DNA of 64,000 bases, taken from the NCBI GenBank assembly GCA_963733885.1, contig CAVTES010000009.1:434001-498000 (forward strand), read 5' to 3'. The position numbers were made by a program, and so were the translations under genes. Shown one piece after another: positions 47,696 to 56,094 of the stretch. Each line of letters opens with the position of its first letter. Position 1 is the stretch's first letter. Under the pieces are notes generated by a model. That model searched no databases. It saw only the letters and a program-made list of their open reading frames with translations, and was not told the origin of the DNA. This stretch comes from JACVRW01 sp963733885. GTDB taxonomy: Bacteria; Actinomycetota; Thermoleophilia; Solirubrobacterales; Thermoleophilaceae.

Positions 47696-48098
47696 GCGCG
47701 GGCACGGTACCGGCCCTGGTCGGCGCGCGATGGCTCTCGCGGCGAGCACCGCGCTCCTCGCCGCGTGCGGCGACTCGGACGAGCCCGCGCCGCAGGTGCT
47801 CCGCCTATCGGTTGAGACCTCGCCCGGCGTGATCGAGTTCGACAAGAAGCGCCTCAGCGCCAAGGCGGGCCGGATCGCGTTCGTGCTAGTCAACGGCAAG
47901 CGGCGGGGACACAACATCCGCATCCACACCGGCGACGAATGCTGCTTCGGGCCGGGCTCGAAGGACATCGGCGGTACTCGGACGATCGGCACCGGGCGCA
48001 CGCGCGCGGTCCTCGACCTCGAGCCGGGCACCTACACCTACCTCTGCTCCGCCGGCGGGCACTGGCGGACGCAGCACGGGACCCTCGTCGTGCGGTGA
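47694..48098 (+). CDS. Cupredoxin-like lipoprotein
   Basis: This 134-residue protein has a signal peptide ending in LLAAC (lipobox), so it is exported and probably lipidated. The remainder looks like a type 1 copper domain: RRGHNIRIH, then YLCSAGGHWRTQHGTLVV. The Cys and two His ligands fit, but the expected axial Met after the His is Gln/His. ATG at 47694 shares its bases with the leuB start; ATG at 47730 is a good alternative that still keeps the lipobox. A small periplasmic electron carrier or copper chaperone is likely. Confidence 0.75.
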   Translation: MRGHGTGPGRRAMALAASTALLAACGDSDEPAPQVLRLSVETSPGVIEFDKKRLSAKAGRIAFVLVNGKRRGHNIRIHTGDECCFGPGSKDIGGTRTIGTGRTRAVLDLEPGTYTYLCSAGGHWRTQHGTLVVR

Positions 48099-48127
48099 CT
48101 GGCCCGGCGCTCTGCTACACCTCGGGC

Positions 48128-48691
48128 ATGTCCGAGTCCGGCGCAGGGACGCCAGCGATCCGTGCCTCCGACGCCGAGCGCGAGGCGGTCGTCGCCCGGC
48201 TGCGAACCGCGGCCGGCGAGGGCCGGCTCGCACTCGACGAGCTGGCCGAGCGCCTCGACCGGGCTTTCAATTCGGTCACCCGCGCGGACCTCGAGCCGCT
48301 CACGCGTGATCTGCCGGATCAACAGCCGGACATGCCGCCCGCCGCCAAGACGCGCCGCTGGGTCGTGGGCATCATGGGCGGTGGCACCCAGAAGGGCCGC
48401 TGGCGGATCGCGTCGCGCTGCACGGTCGTGAACGTGATGGGCGGCGCGGATCTCGACCTCACCGGCGCGGTGGTCGAGGGACCCGAGACGGAGATTCTCG
48501 TGTTCTCGCTGATGGGCGGGTCCGACATCGTGGTGCCCAACGGAGTTCACGTGGAGCTCAGCGGCTTCGCCTTCATGGGCGGGAACGACCTGAAGCTCCC
48601 GGACACTCCGCCGCCTCCGCCCGGCGCGCCCGTGGTGCGCGTGCGCGCCTGGTCGGTCATGGGCGGCACCGACGTCAAGCGCTCGCGATGA
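48128..48691 (+). CDS. DUF1707 and LiaF-like C-terminal domain protein
   Basis: This 187-residue cytosolic protein begins with the DUF1707 domain (IRASDAEREAVVARLRTAAGEGRL, about residues 11-62), then a linker and a repeated beta-helical region with MGGGTQKG, MGGADLDLTGA, MGGSDIVVPNG and MGGNDLKLP, typical of the LiaF/DUF2154 cell-wall-stress domain. LiaF proteins restrain wall stress kinases, but no such kinase is here. A paralogous DUF1707 domain is at 51297. Confidence 0.9.
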   Translation: MSESGAGTPAIRASDAEREAVVARLRTAAGEGRLALDELAERLDRAFNSVTRADLEPLTRDLPDQQPDMPPAAKTRRWVVGIMGGGTQKGRWRIASRCTVVNVMGGADLDLTGAVVEGPETEILVFSLMGGSDIVVPNGVHVELSGFAFMGGNDLKLPDTPPPPPGAPVVRVRAWSVMGGTDVKRSR

Positions 48692-48899
48692 GTTTCGGCG
48701 CGCCCCGTGGTCTAACCAGGAAATAGACTTGTCGGTAGGCGCGGTCCCGCGCCCAACCCCCGGTCCCGGCGCTCACGCCGCCGGCCCAGCGGGGGCAAAG
48801 GGGGCTCGAGCTCTCGGGACTCCGGTCTGATTGCCCTTTTCCGGCGGGGCGCCGTGAGCGTGAGTCGCGGAGTCTTCGCCAGTCGAAAAGGAGCACCAG

Positions 48900-49565
48900 A
48901 TGACCAGGCAGAGATCCTTCAAGCGCCTCGTGCGCTCGAGGATGGAGAAGACCGGCGAGAGCTACACGGCCGCACGGGCGGTGCTGTTGGCCGGCGAGGA
49001 GCCGAAGGGAGCCGAGCAGCCGCCGCTCCTCGCTTCGGACGAGAGGATCCGGCAGAGGACCGGCCGTGGCTGGGAGGAGTGGTTCGACCTCCTCGACGAC
49101 TGGGGCGCGGCGGAGCGGCCCCATCGGGAGATCTCCCGCTGGGTGGCCGACCAGCTCGGGATCGAGCCACTCGTGTGGGACGCGCAGGCGATCACCTCGA
49201 GCTACGAGCGGGCCCGCGGCCTGCGGGCCGCCGGCGAGACCGAGCAGGGGTTCGCCGCGTCCACGTCGAGGACGGTGGCCGTGCCGGTAGAGCGGCTGTT
49301 CGACGCCGTCGTCGACGAGTCGCAGCGCCGGAGCTGGCTGCCCGACGGCGAGCTCAGCGAGCGCACGGCGACCCGCCCGAAGTCGGCCCGGTTCGATTGG
49401 GGCGACGGCTCGACCCGCGTGATGGTCGTGTTCGACGCGAAGGGCGAGCAGAAGAGCACCGTGGCGCTGCAGCACGTGCGGCTGCCCGACAGCGACGAAG
49501 CCGACCGGATGAAGGCGTACTGGCGCGAACGCGTCAGCGCGCTGAAGGAGGAGCTGGAGCGATGA
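48900..49565 (+). CDS. DUF4287 and SRPBCC-domain protein
   Basis: This 221-residue protein starts with a short DUF4287-like segment (SFKRLVRSRMEKTGESYTAARA) and ends with an SRPBCC/AHSA1-like ligand-binding domain (residues about 130-221: STSRTVAVPVERLFDAVVDE, then a WLPDGEL block). Function is unknown. An AAAGGAG site is 4-10 bases before the ATG. It overlaps the VOC gene by 4 bases. Confidence 0.8.
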   Translation: MTRQRSFKRLVRSRMEKTGESYTAARAVLLAGEEPKGAEQPPLLASDERIRQRTGRGWEEWFDLLDDWGAAERPHREISRWVADQLGIEPLVWDAQAITSSYERARGLRAAGETEQGFAASTSRTVAVPVERLFDAVVDESQRRSWLPDGELSERTATRPKSARFDWGDGSTRVMVVFDAKGEQKSTVALQHVRLPDSDEADRMKAYWRERVSALKEELER

Positions 49566-49939
49566 ACGACACCACCATGAACATCACCGAAGTGGGGACC
49601 GTGATCGTCCCCGTGACCGATCAGGACCGCGCTCTCGACTTCTACGTGGGCACGCTCGGTTTCGAGAAGCGCATCGACGGGGAGTTCGCGCCGGGCGAGC
49701 GATGGATCGAGGTGGCGCCGCCAGGCGCGGCCACTTCGATCGCCCTAGTCCACATGCCGGAGGGCGACGACACCCGCGTCAGCCTCACGACCACGGACGC
49801 CGAGGCGGACCACGCGGCGCTGACGGAGACCGGAGTCGACGCCGGCGACGACCTCATCCGGATGGGCGAGGGCGTGCCGCCGATGTTCGCGTTCACCGAC
49901 CCGGACGGCAACACGGTACGGGTGGTGGAGCGGCCGTGA
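49562..49939 (+). CDS. Glyoxalase/bleomycin-resistance (VOC) family protein
   Basis: This 125-residue protein has the paired beta-alpha-beta-beta-beta modules of the vicinal oxygen chelate superfamily: GTVIVPVTDQDRALDFYVGTLGFEKR and the closing FTDPDGNTVRVVERP. The role could be an isomerase, dioxygenase or drug binder. ATG overlaps the stop of the SRPBCC gene (ATGA), so they are coexpressed. Confidence 0.88.
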   Translation: MNDTTMNITEVGTVIVPVTDQDRALDFYVGTLGFEKRIDGEFAPGERWIEVAPPGAATSIALVHMPEGDDTRVSLTTTDAEADHAALTETGVDAGDDLIRMGEGVPPMFAFTDPDGNTVRVVERP

Positions 49940-49983
49940 GCTGACCGGAAGGCCCGGCCTCCGCGACGCGAGTGGCCGGCCAC

Positions 49984-50029
49984 TGTGCGGAAAGGGGCAT
50001 CGGCCGCAATGGCCGATGCCCTTCGCACA
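49984..50029. terminator. Strong hairpin downstream of the VOC gene
   Basis: GGGCATCGGCC (49995-50005) pairs with GGCCGATGCCC (50011-50021) across a five-base loop, extended by TGTGCG with CGCACA (49984 and 50029). There is no T-run on either strand, so it may be a two-way terminator or RNA-stabilising element. Arms further out (49950-50080) also show partial complementarity. Confidence 0.65.
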
Positions 50030-50088
50030 AGGAAGGCTGGTCTGGCCGCGCTGCTTCCGCTTGTCGCGCTAAGCGGCAGCCGACGGAG

Positions 50089-50499
50089 CTACTTCCGCAG
50101 CCCGGCGGCTTCGATGGCTTCCGCATGAGTCAGAAAGTCGCGGATGCGAACGATCTTCCCCGCTCGAAGCTCAAAGACCTCTCCGACTTCCTGGCTGAAC
50201 TCGATGCCGGTCGCCCGGGCCGTCAAGTCGATGTGACCGAGGGCGAGGACCGACTCGCCGAGGTCGCGGAACTCCTGGGGCCGATTGGTGAGGCGTTCCC
50301 ACGCCTCGCCGCGGTCCTGCCTCCAAATCTTTCGCGCGCCGTCATGACCTCGGTAGGTAGTTGCCTTTCCCTCAAGGCCCGGCTGGATCGCAGGGTGCCA
50401 CTCGACGTCGGCAGCGAGCTCGGCCAAAAAGGCGTCCAGATCATCGGCATTCCACGCCTCGACGGCGCGCTGGACAGTCTCCACGTTCTGCTGCGACAT
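50089..50499 (-). CDS. SnoaL-like NTF2-fold protein
   Basis: This 136-residue protein has the helix-strand order of SnoaL/NTF2 cone folds: VQRAVEAWNADDLDAFLAE, then DVEWHPAIQ and the closing VFELRAGKIVRIRDFLTHAEA. Family members are isomerases, cyclases or binding proteins; the pocket residues do not show which. ATG at 50499 gives the usual start. It is convergent with the VOC gene. Confidence 0.85.
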   Translation of the reverse strand: MSQQNVETVQRAVEAWNADDLDAFLAELAADVEWHPAIQPGLEGKATTYRGHDGARKIWRQDRGEAWERLTNRPQEFRDLGESVLALGHIDLTARATGIEFSQEVGEVFELRAGKIVRIRDFLTHAEAIEAAGLRK

Positions 50500-50692
50500 C
50501 GCCCGCCCAGTATCCCGCGGGCTGGTGCTCTTCGCGCAACGCGATTTCGGTGGTTGCCGTGAGCGAGTTCGGGTCGACGACGGTAGTTCTCCGGCACCCG
50601 AGGCCGGTTCCGCTCCGCCCAATCACTGTGCCCTGGGATGCTGTGCCCGATGTGCGCGTGTTCGCGCGAGAACGATCCGCGAGGTGCTGCCA

Positions 50693-51145
50693 ATGCGACC
50701 GCCCGTGCCGCCATTTACCGAGGAGACCGCCCGCCAGAAGGTTCAGGCGGCTGAGGACGCATGGAACACGCGGGACCCGGAGCGGGTGGCGGCCGCCTAC
50801 ACGGAGGACTCGCGGTGGCGCAATCGAGACGAGTTCCTGGCCGGCCGTCCAGCGATCGTGGACTTCCTGCGCCGCAAGTGGGACCGCGAGCTCGACTACG
50901 CGCTTCGCAAGGACCTCTGGGCGTTCACGGATAACCGGATCGCCGTGCGCTTTCAGTACGAGAGCCGGGATTCGTCGGGGCAGTGGTGGCGCAGCTACGG
51001 CAACGAGCAGTGGGAGTTCGACGATGAGGGATACATGCGACGCCGCGAGGCAAGCATCAACGACGTGCCCATCGACGAGACTGATCGCCGCCTATTCGGT
51101 CCGCGCCCCGAGCCGGAGGGTGGCACACCCCTGCCGCTGGCCTGA
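50693..51145 (+). CDS. DUF1348 nuclear-transport-factor-2-like protein
   Basis: This 150-residue protein matches DUF1348: PPFTEETARQKVQAAEDAWNT, AYTEDSRWRNRDEFLAGR, FLRRKWDRELDYALRKDLW, YESRDSSGQWWRSYGNEQWEF and REASINDVPIDETDRR. Its function is unknown. ATG at 50693 fits the family start. It is the second NTF2-fold gene within 650 bases, but the two are not close relatives. Confidence 0.9.
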   Translation: MRPPVPPFTEETARQKVQAAEDAWNTRDPERVAAAYTEDSRWRNRDEFLAGRPAIVDFLRRKWDRELDYALRKDLWAFTDNRIAVRFQYESRDSSGQWWRSYGNEQWEFDDEGYMRRREASINDVPIDETDRRLFGPRPEPEGGTPLPLA

Positions 51146-51152
51146 TCGCTGC

Positions 51153-51275
51153 TAGCGGGTCCGTCCGCCACACGGCGTTTCCGCTCGTCGCGCCAAGCAG
51201 CCCTCCCTGGCGCGAAGAGCCGACTGTCGAATACTGCCCGGACCGGACGATCGACCTTGGGGGCGGCCCGCTAAG
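51153..51275. repeat. Imperfect hairpin upstream of the DUF1707 membrane gene
   Basis: TAGCGGG near 51153 and CCCGCTA ending near 51274 form outer arms, and CCGCTCGTCGCGCCA (51182-51195) is largely complementary to TGGCGCGAAGAGCCG (51208-51222) around a 12-base loop. It fills most of the 151-base gap. Confidence 0.6.
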
Positions 51276-51296
51276 CGGTACCGTTCTTGACGAGCG

Positions 51297-51752
51297 ATGA
51301 GAGGCCACCACTCGTTGAGGGCGTCGGATGCCGATCGCGACGCGGTCGTCGACCGATTGCGCAAGGCGGCCGGCGAGGGCAGGCTGGAGCCGGACGAGCA
51401 CGAGGATCGGGTAGACAGAGCGCTGCGTGCACGAACCTACGGCGACCTTGCGCAGCTGCTCGCCGACCTCCCAGCCGAGGGCCGGAGACCCTCGCCCCGT
51501 TCGCGTTGGCGGAACGACCCGCTGGCACGGTCCGCCGTGTTCGGGGGCGGGCTCCTGGTTGCCGTGATCGTGGCTTTCGCGGTGGTCGCTGTGGTGGCGA
51601 TGGTTGTGCTCGCCGTTGCGGCGTCGTGGATCGCTCTCGTCCTCTTCTGGCTCGTCTGCTGCGGCTCGCGGCGGCTGGTTCGGGGGCGGGCCGGACGCCG
51701 ATCCGTGAGCGCGCGCCACGCCCACCGCGTGCGCCAAACCGGTTCTCTCTAG
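51297..51752 (+). CDS. DUF1707 membrane protein
   Basis: This 151-residue protein has an N-terminal DUF1707 domain (LRASDADRDAVVDRLRKAAGEGRL) paralogous to that at 48128, and then two membrane helices (AVFGGGLLVAVIVAFAVVAV and a second W/V-rich one). The C-terminus is basic. The stop codon TAG at 51750-51752 lies in the 6-base target duplication of the adjacent IS element, so the original 3' flank has been displaced by 1050 bases. Confidence 0.82.
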   Translation: MRGHHSLRASDADRDAVVDRLRKAAGEGRLEPDEHEDRVDRALRARTYGDLAQLLADLPAEGRRPSPRSRWRNDPLARSAVFGGGLLVAVIVAFAVVAVVAMVVLAVAASWIALVLFWLVCCGSRRLVRGRAGRRSVSARHAHRVRQTGSL

Positions 51753-51753
51753 T

Positions 51754-52803
51754 TGACCTGCCTCACGACCTGGTGAACGTCTGAGAAGACGTCCGGGCCC
51801 GTCCTGAGGCTGTGGGTCTTGCGGAACTCACGGCTCAAAGGAGGGCCCGGATGTCGGTTCACCGTAGCGTCAGGCTCGGACCGGGAGGTCGCCGCCGGAT
51901 CGTCGAGGCGGTCGAGGGCGGCATGTCGCAGAAGCGGGCGGCCGCCCGCTTCTGCGTGTCGCCCGCGACGGTCAACCGTTGGGTGGTGCGCGCCCGCCAG
52001 GCGAGCGCCGAGCAGCGCGACACAGGGTCGTGCTTTGAGGGGCGTTCGTGCCGGCCGCACAGCTCGCCGCGGATGCTGTCGGCGGCCGATCACGACCGTG
52101 TCTGCGCGGTCAGGCAACGCACCGGCTGGGGGCCCAGGTTGATCGCCTGCGAGGTCGGGCTCCCGCACGCCACCGTCCACCGCGTGCTGCGGCGGCGTGG
52201 CTGCTCGTGTCGCCCGCGGGCGCCGCGGCCGGCAGTCCAGCGGCTACGAGTGGCCCTGTCCCGGCAACCTGCTGCACATCGACACCAAGCGCTATCAGCG
52301 CTTCGAGCGGCCCGGGCACGCCGTCACCGGCGACCGCACCGTCAACTCGCGCGGCGCCGGCCACGAGTTCGCCCACTCGATCGTCGACGACTGCTCGCGG
52401 CTGGCCTACACAGAGCTCCACGACGACGAGCGCGCCGACACCGTGACCGGCTTCACCGAGCGGGCGCTGGACTGGCTGCTCGAGCACGGCATCGTCTGCG
52501 AGCGGATGCTGACCGACAACGCCTGGGCCTACACCAAGAACCGCTCGCTTAGCGAGCTGCTCAAGAGCCGCGCCATCGTCCACAAGCGCACCCGGCCCTA
52601 CAGCCCCAAGACCAACGGCAAAGTCGAGCGCTACCAACAGACGATGGACCGCGAATGGGGCCGCGGCGTCACCTACAACAACTCAGCCGACCGTCGCGCC
52701 GCGCTGCCACACTGGCTCGACCACTACAACACCCGCAGACACCACAGCGGGATCGGCAACCAGACACCAATCAACCGCGTTCACAACGTCCTGGGGCAGG
52801 ACA
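51754..52803 (+). mobile_element. IS481-family insertion sequence
   Basis: The 1050-bp element starts TGACCTGCCTCACGACC and ends as the inverse of TGTCCTGCCCCAGGACG; the 26-base terminal inverted repeats match at 21 positions. It is flanked by the direct repeat TCTAGT (51748-51753 and 52804-52809), a 6-base target duplication. It contains a single transposase gene, now frameshifted. The boundaries come from those repeats. Confidence 0.9.
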
Positions 52804-52808
52804 TCTAG
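51851..52808 (+). pseudogene. IS481-type transposase with a +1 frameshift
   Basis: The first frame (from ATG 51851) carries the helix-turn-helix (MSQKRAAARFCVSPATVNRWV) and a second DNA-binding part up to PRPAVQR near 52241. The second frame continues with YEWPCPGNLLHIDTKRY and the DDE catalytic core (HSIVDDCSRLAY, MLTDNAWAY, ERYQQTMDREW). The shift is one extra base near 52241-52245, where the protein should read PAVQRYEWPC. Single-frame transposases are normal in IS481, so this copy is probably inactive unless the base is an error. Its stop codon TAG comes from the duplicated target. Confidence 0.88.
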
Positions 52809-53427
52809 TCGGCACTCGCACGGTCCGCTGACCACCAAGGCACCGACTGCGCTGGATCCCCCGGCGAGCGAACGTGGGTCCGCGCAGCGACAGATCATGG
52901 TTCGCTATGGCGCTGGACGCGGGCATGCGTCTCGCGTGGGCGCCGGTCGCTTCCGCAAATCGCGCGAGCCGAAAGCGGGCACTCGATGCGCCGAGTGGTC
53001 GATTTTCCCTGCTATGGGATGTAAAACCGACCAATCGATGTCGGCTTGGGGCAGTCGCGCTTCCGCCGTGATTCTGGCGGGGGCCCCCATGCCGAACAGC
53101 GCCCATGGACGCCCTTGCCTCGGCGCCTCGAGGGCACCCGGGCGTCTCGCGCAAGGGGCTAGGCTGGGCGGCGGCCGCGGCCGCCTTGGCGGAGGCAGTG
53201 TGGCGCCCGCGCGGCTCGGAGAGGAGCAGGAACGCCAGCCCGGCGCCGCCCAGATGGTGAGCGCTGTCAGCGGCCCCGCGCCGCCGGCGCCGTCGAAGAA
53301 CCCGGTGCATGGAGGCCCGCCAGGCTCGCCCCGATCGCCAGCACCGTGAGGCTGAGCCCGCCGGCGTTGGCGACCCAGTCGCCCTCGACCGCGTTGAGCC
53401 AGCCCTACCCGACGGGGGGCGCCGCAG
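52809..53427. other. 619 bases without a confident gene
   Basis: I see no intact gene here. The minus strand of 53190-53413 resembles a broken membrane-protein gene: GWLNAVEGDWVANAGG with a following hydrophobic run, then in shifted frames GFFDGAGGAG and GGAGLAFLLLSEPRGR, as if frameshifted twice. A hairpin with arms GGTCGATTTT and AAAACCGACC occupies 52997-53032. The rest has no visible signal. Confidence 0.4.
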
Positions 53428-54174
53428 TCATGCGCGCCGGGCCACGATGTTCAGCCGCACGTAGTCGAGCTCCCGGTCCGAGCGCTCGAGCACGGCCTCC
53501 ACGTAGCGGTCGCGGAGCTCCTCGGGGAGCTGCTCGAGGTGGTAGCCGAGACACACCGTGCGCAGGTAGTCGCCCGGGTCGTCGGGCACCATGGGGTAGG
53601 GCTCGAGCCATGTCTCGACCGCTTCGAAGCCGGCCCGCTCGAGGCGCCGGGCGGTCGCCTGAGGTCCCGCGAAGTTCCAGGGTCCGGCCCAGCCGGCGAG
53701 ATGTCTCGCGAAGGGCTCCTCGGCCGCCGCCTCGCGGGCCGCGCGGTGGAAGCGCTCCACGTTCCCCTCTCCCCCGCACTGCGCGACCATCCGCCCGCCC
53801 GCCCGCAGGGCGGCGTGGAGGCGTTCGAAGAGCCGGTCGTGGTCGGCGATCCAGTGGAAGACGGCGTTCGAGAACACGGCGTCCACGGGCTCCTCCAGCC
53901 GCAGCTCCGTGAGCTCGGCCTGGAACACCGTGGCGCGGTGGCGGGGTAGCGCCTCGCGCGCGTGCTCCACCATCGAGGGCGCCTGGTCCACCGCCACCAC
54001 GTGTCCGCGCTGCAGCCGCTCGAGCAGCATCGCCGTGACCCGGCCGGAGCCGCAGCCGGCGTCCAGCACGGTCTCGTCGCCGCGCAGGTCGAGCCGGTCG
54101 AGCAGCGCCGTCGCCCACTCCACCTGGGGACCCGACACCCGGTGGTAGGTGGCGGCGTCCCAGTCCCGGCTCAT
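53428..54174 (-). CDS. Class I SAM-dependent methyltransferase (Tam-like)
   Basis: This 248-residue enzyme has the SAM motif LDAGCGSGRVTAML near residue 40, VVAVDQAPSMVE and FSNAVFHWIADHD, matching trans-aconitate 2-methyltransferase-type enzymes. It could esterify aconitate or a similar acid, a plausible neighbour of leuCD, which act on aconitase-like substrates. ATG at 54174 overlaps the leuD stop by 4 bases. Confidence 0.88.
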   Translation of the reverse strand: MSRDWDAATYHRVSGPQVEWATALLDRLDLRGDETVLDAGCGSGRVTAMLLERLQRGHVVAVDQAPSMVEHAREALPRHRATVFQAELTELRLEEPVDAVFSNAVFHWIADHDRLFERLHAALRAGGRMVAQCGGEGNVERFHRAAREAAAEEPFARHLAGWAGPWNFAGPQATARRLERAGFEAVETWLEPYPMVPDDPGDYLRTVCLGYHLEQLPEELRDRYVEAVLERSDRELDYVRLNIVARRA

Positions 54175-54734
54175 GCCAGGGAGGTGGTGACCGGCCCGCT
54201 TCGCTCGCGCTTCGCCTCGTAGCGCTCGATGGCCTCGGCGTGCTGGAGCGTCACGCCGATGTCGTCGAGGCCCTCGAGCAGGCGCCGGGCGGTCTCGGGG
54301 TCGATCTCGAACGGCACCTGCCGCCCGGCGAACGAGGCCTCCTGCTCCTCCAGGTCGATGCGGGCGTGCCCGGCGGCCATCAGCTCCTTCACGTCGGCCT
54401 CGGGGAGGACCACCGGCAGCAGCCCGATCTTCGTGCAGTTGTTGAAGAAGATGTCGGCGAAGCTGGGCGCGACGATCGCCTGGAAGCCGTAGTCCTGCAA
54501 GGCCCAGGGCGCGTGCTCGCGGGACGACCCGCTGCCGAAGTTGCGCCCCGTCGCGAGGATCGGGTTGCTCGGCAGGTCCCACCCGGGCTGCTTGGCCCAG
54601 TCGTGGAAGAGGAACTCGCCGAACCCGGTGCGCTCCACCCGCTTGAGGAACTGCTTGGGGATGATCTGGTCGGTGTCCACGTCCGTGCGGTCGAGCACCG
54701 ACACGGCCCCCTCCACGACTCGCACGGGCTCCAT
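54171..54734 (-). CDS. leuD: 3-isopropylmalate dehydratase small subunit
   Basis: This 187-residue swivel-domain subunit works with LeuC to isomerise 2-isopropylmalate. DVDTDQIIPKQFLKR is near residue 18 and GRNFGSGSSREHAPWAL near residue 63. ATG at 54734 overlaps the leuC stop by one base (TGATG). Confidence 0.97.
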   Translation of the reverse strand: MEPVRVVEGAVSVLDRTDVDTDQIIPKQFLKRVERTGFGEFLFHDWAKQPGWDLPSNPILATGRNFGSGSSREHAPWALQDYGFQAIVAPSFADIFFNNCTKIGLLPVVLPEADVKELMAAGHARIDLEEQEASFAGRQVPFEIDPETARRLLEGLDDIGVTLQHAEAIERYEAKRERSGPVTTSLA

Positions 54735-56092
54735 CACTCCCACCCCCTGATGTCCACGAAGCGGCCCTCGATGGCCGCCGCCGCAGCCATCTTGGGGCTG
54801 ACCAGGTGCGACCGCGCGCCGCGGCCCTGACGTCCCTCGAAGTTGCGGTTCGAGGTGGAGGCAACGCGCTCGCCCGGCGCCGCTATGTCGGGGTTCATGC
54901 CGAGGCACATGGAGCACCCGGCCGAGCGCCAGTCGAAGCCGGCCGCGCGGAACACCTCGTCGAGGCCCTCGGCCTCGGCCTGCGCCTTCACCTGCTGGGA
55001 CCCGGGCACCACCATCGCCTCGACCGACGCTGCCACGCGCCGGCCGCGCACCAGCTCGGCGGCCTCGCGCAGGTCGCCGATGCGCGAGTTCGTGCAGGAG
55101 CCGATGAACACCCGGTCGAGGTCGATCTCGCGCATCGGCGTGCCGGCCTCGAGGGCCATGTACTCGAGCGCGCGCTCCTCGCCCTCGTCGCGCGGCTCCG
55201 GCACGGCGGCCGTGACGTCGGTGACCATCCCGGGATTCGTGCCCCACGTGACCTGGGGCGACAGCTCGGAGGCGTCGATCTCGACCTCCTGGTCGAATCC
55301 GGCCCCCTCGTCGGTGCGGAGGGCGCGCCACTCGTCGAGCGGCAGCGGGTCCGGCGCCGCCTCGCGACCCGCGACCCACTCGAAGGTGGTGTCGTCCGGG
55401 GCGATCATCCCGGCGCGGCCGCCGCCCTCGATCGACATGTTGCAGACAGTCATCCGCCCCTCCATCGAGAGACGCTCGATGGGCGGCCCGGCGTACTCGA
55501 TCACGTGGCCGGCGCCGCCGGCCACGCCGATCCGGCCGATCGTGCCGAGGATCAGGTCCTTGGCCGTGACGCCGTAGCCGAGCTCTCCCAGGTAGCGGAT
55601 CCGCATCGACCTCGGCTTGCGCTGCTGGAGCGTCTGCGTGGCCAGGACGTGCTCGACCTCGCTCGTGCCGATACCGAACGCCAGCGCGCCGAAGGCGCCG
55701 TGCGTGGAGGTGTGCGAGTCGCCGCAGACGATCGTCATGCCGGGCTGGGTCACCCCGAGCTCCGGGCCGATCACGTGGACGATGCCCTGCCGCGCTGAGC
55801 CGATCGAGTAGACCGGCACGCCGAAGTCCCTGCAGTTGCGCTCGAGCGTCTCCACCTGGATGCGCGAGAGCCGGTCGCGGATGTGCGCCGCGGCGGTCGA
55901 GCCGTCCGTGGGCACGTTGTGGTCGGCGGTCGCCAGCGTGCGGTCGCGCCGGCGCACCGGCCGGCCTGCGAGGCGAAGCGACTCGAAGGCCTGCGGAGAG
56001 GTCACCTCATGCACAAGGTGGAGGTCGATGTACAGCAGGCTCTCGGCGACCTCGTGGGCCTCCCAGATCTTGTCGAACAGACTCCTCGGCAA
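54734..56092 (-). CDS. leuC: 3-isopropylmalate dehydratase large subunit
   Basis: This 452-residue aconitase-superfamily protein binds a [4Fe-4S] cluster. The cluster ligands are in IGSCTNSRIGDL and SAGCSMCLGMNPD, and TADHNVPT and GDSHTSTHGAFGALAFGIG are present. The start is TTG at 56092 (LPRSLFDKIWEAHEV), two bases past the regulator's stop; AGGAGG-type sequence lies upstream in the regulator gene. The adjacent regulator could control leuCD. Confidence 0.96.
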   Translation of the reverse strand: MPRSLFDKIWEAHEVAESLLYIDLHLVHEVTSPQAFESLRLAGRPVRRRDRTLATADHNVPTDGSTAAAHIRDRLSRIQVETLERNCRDFGVPVYSIGSARQGIVHVIGPELGVTQPGMTIVCGDSHTSTHGAFGALAFGIGTSEVEHVLATQTLQQRKPRSMRIRYLGELGYGVTAKDLILGTIGRIGVAGGAGHVIEYAGPPIERLSMEGRMTVCNMSIEGGGRAGMIAPDDTTFEWVAGREAAPDPLPLDEWRALRTDEGAGFDQEVEIDASELSPQVTWGTNPGMVTDVTAAVPEPRDEGEERALEYMALEAGTPMREIDLDRVFIGSCTNSRIGDLREAAELVRGRRVAASVEAMVVPGSQQVKAQAEAEGLDEVFRAAGFDWRSAGCSMCLGMNPDIAAPGERVASTSNRNFEGRQGRGARSHLVSPKMAAAAAIEGRFVDIRGWE

Positions 56093-56094
56093 GT

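Noticed and set aside
49984..50029. Rho-independent terminator with confidence
   Set aside because: The stem is excellent but there is no U-tract on either strand, so it is reported only as a hairpin with moderate confidence.
52235..52250. Programmed +1 frameshift in the transposase
   Set aside because: IS481 transposases are normally made from one frame, and there is no slippery run or stop codon in the shift site. A mutation or error is more likely.
52997..53032. Integron attC or attachment site
   Set aside because: The hairpin has no integrase nearby and no conserved attC core sequence; it is only noted.
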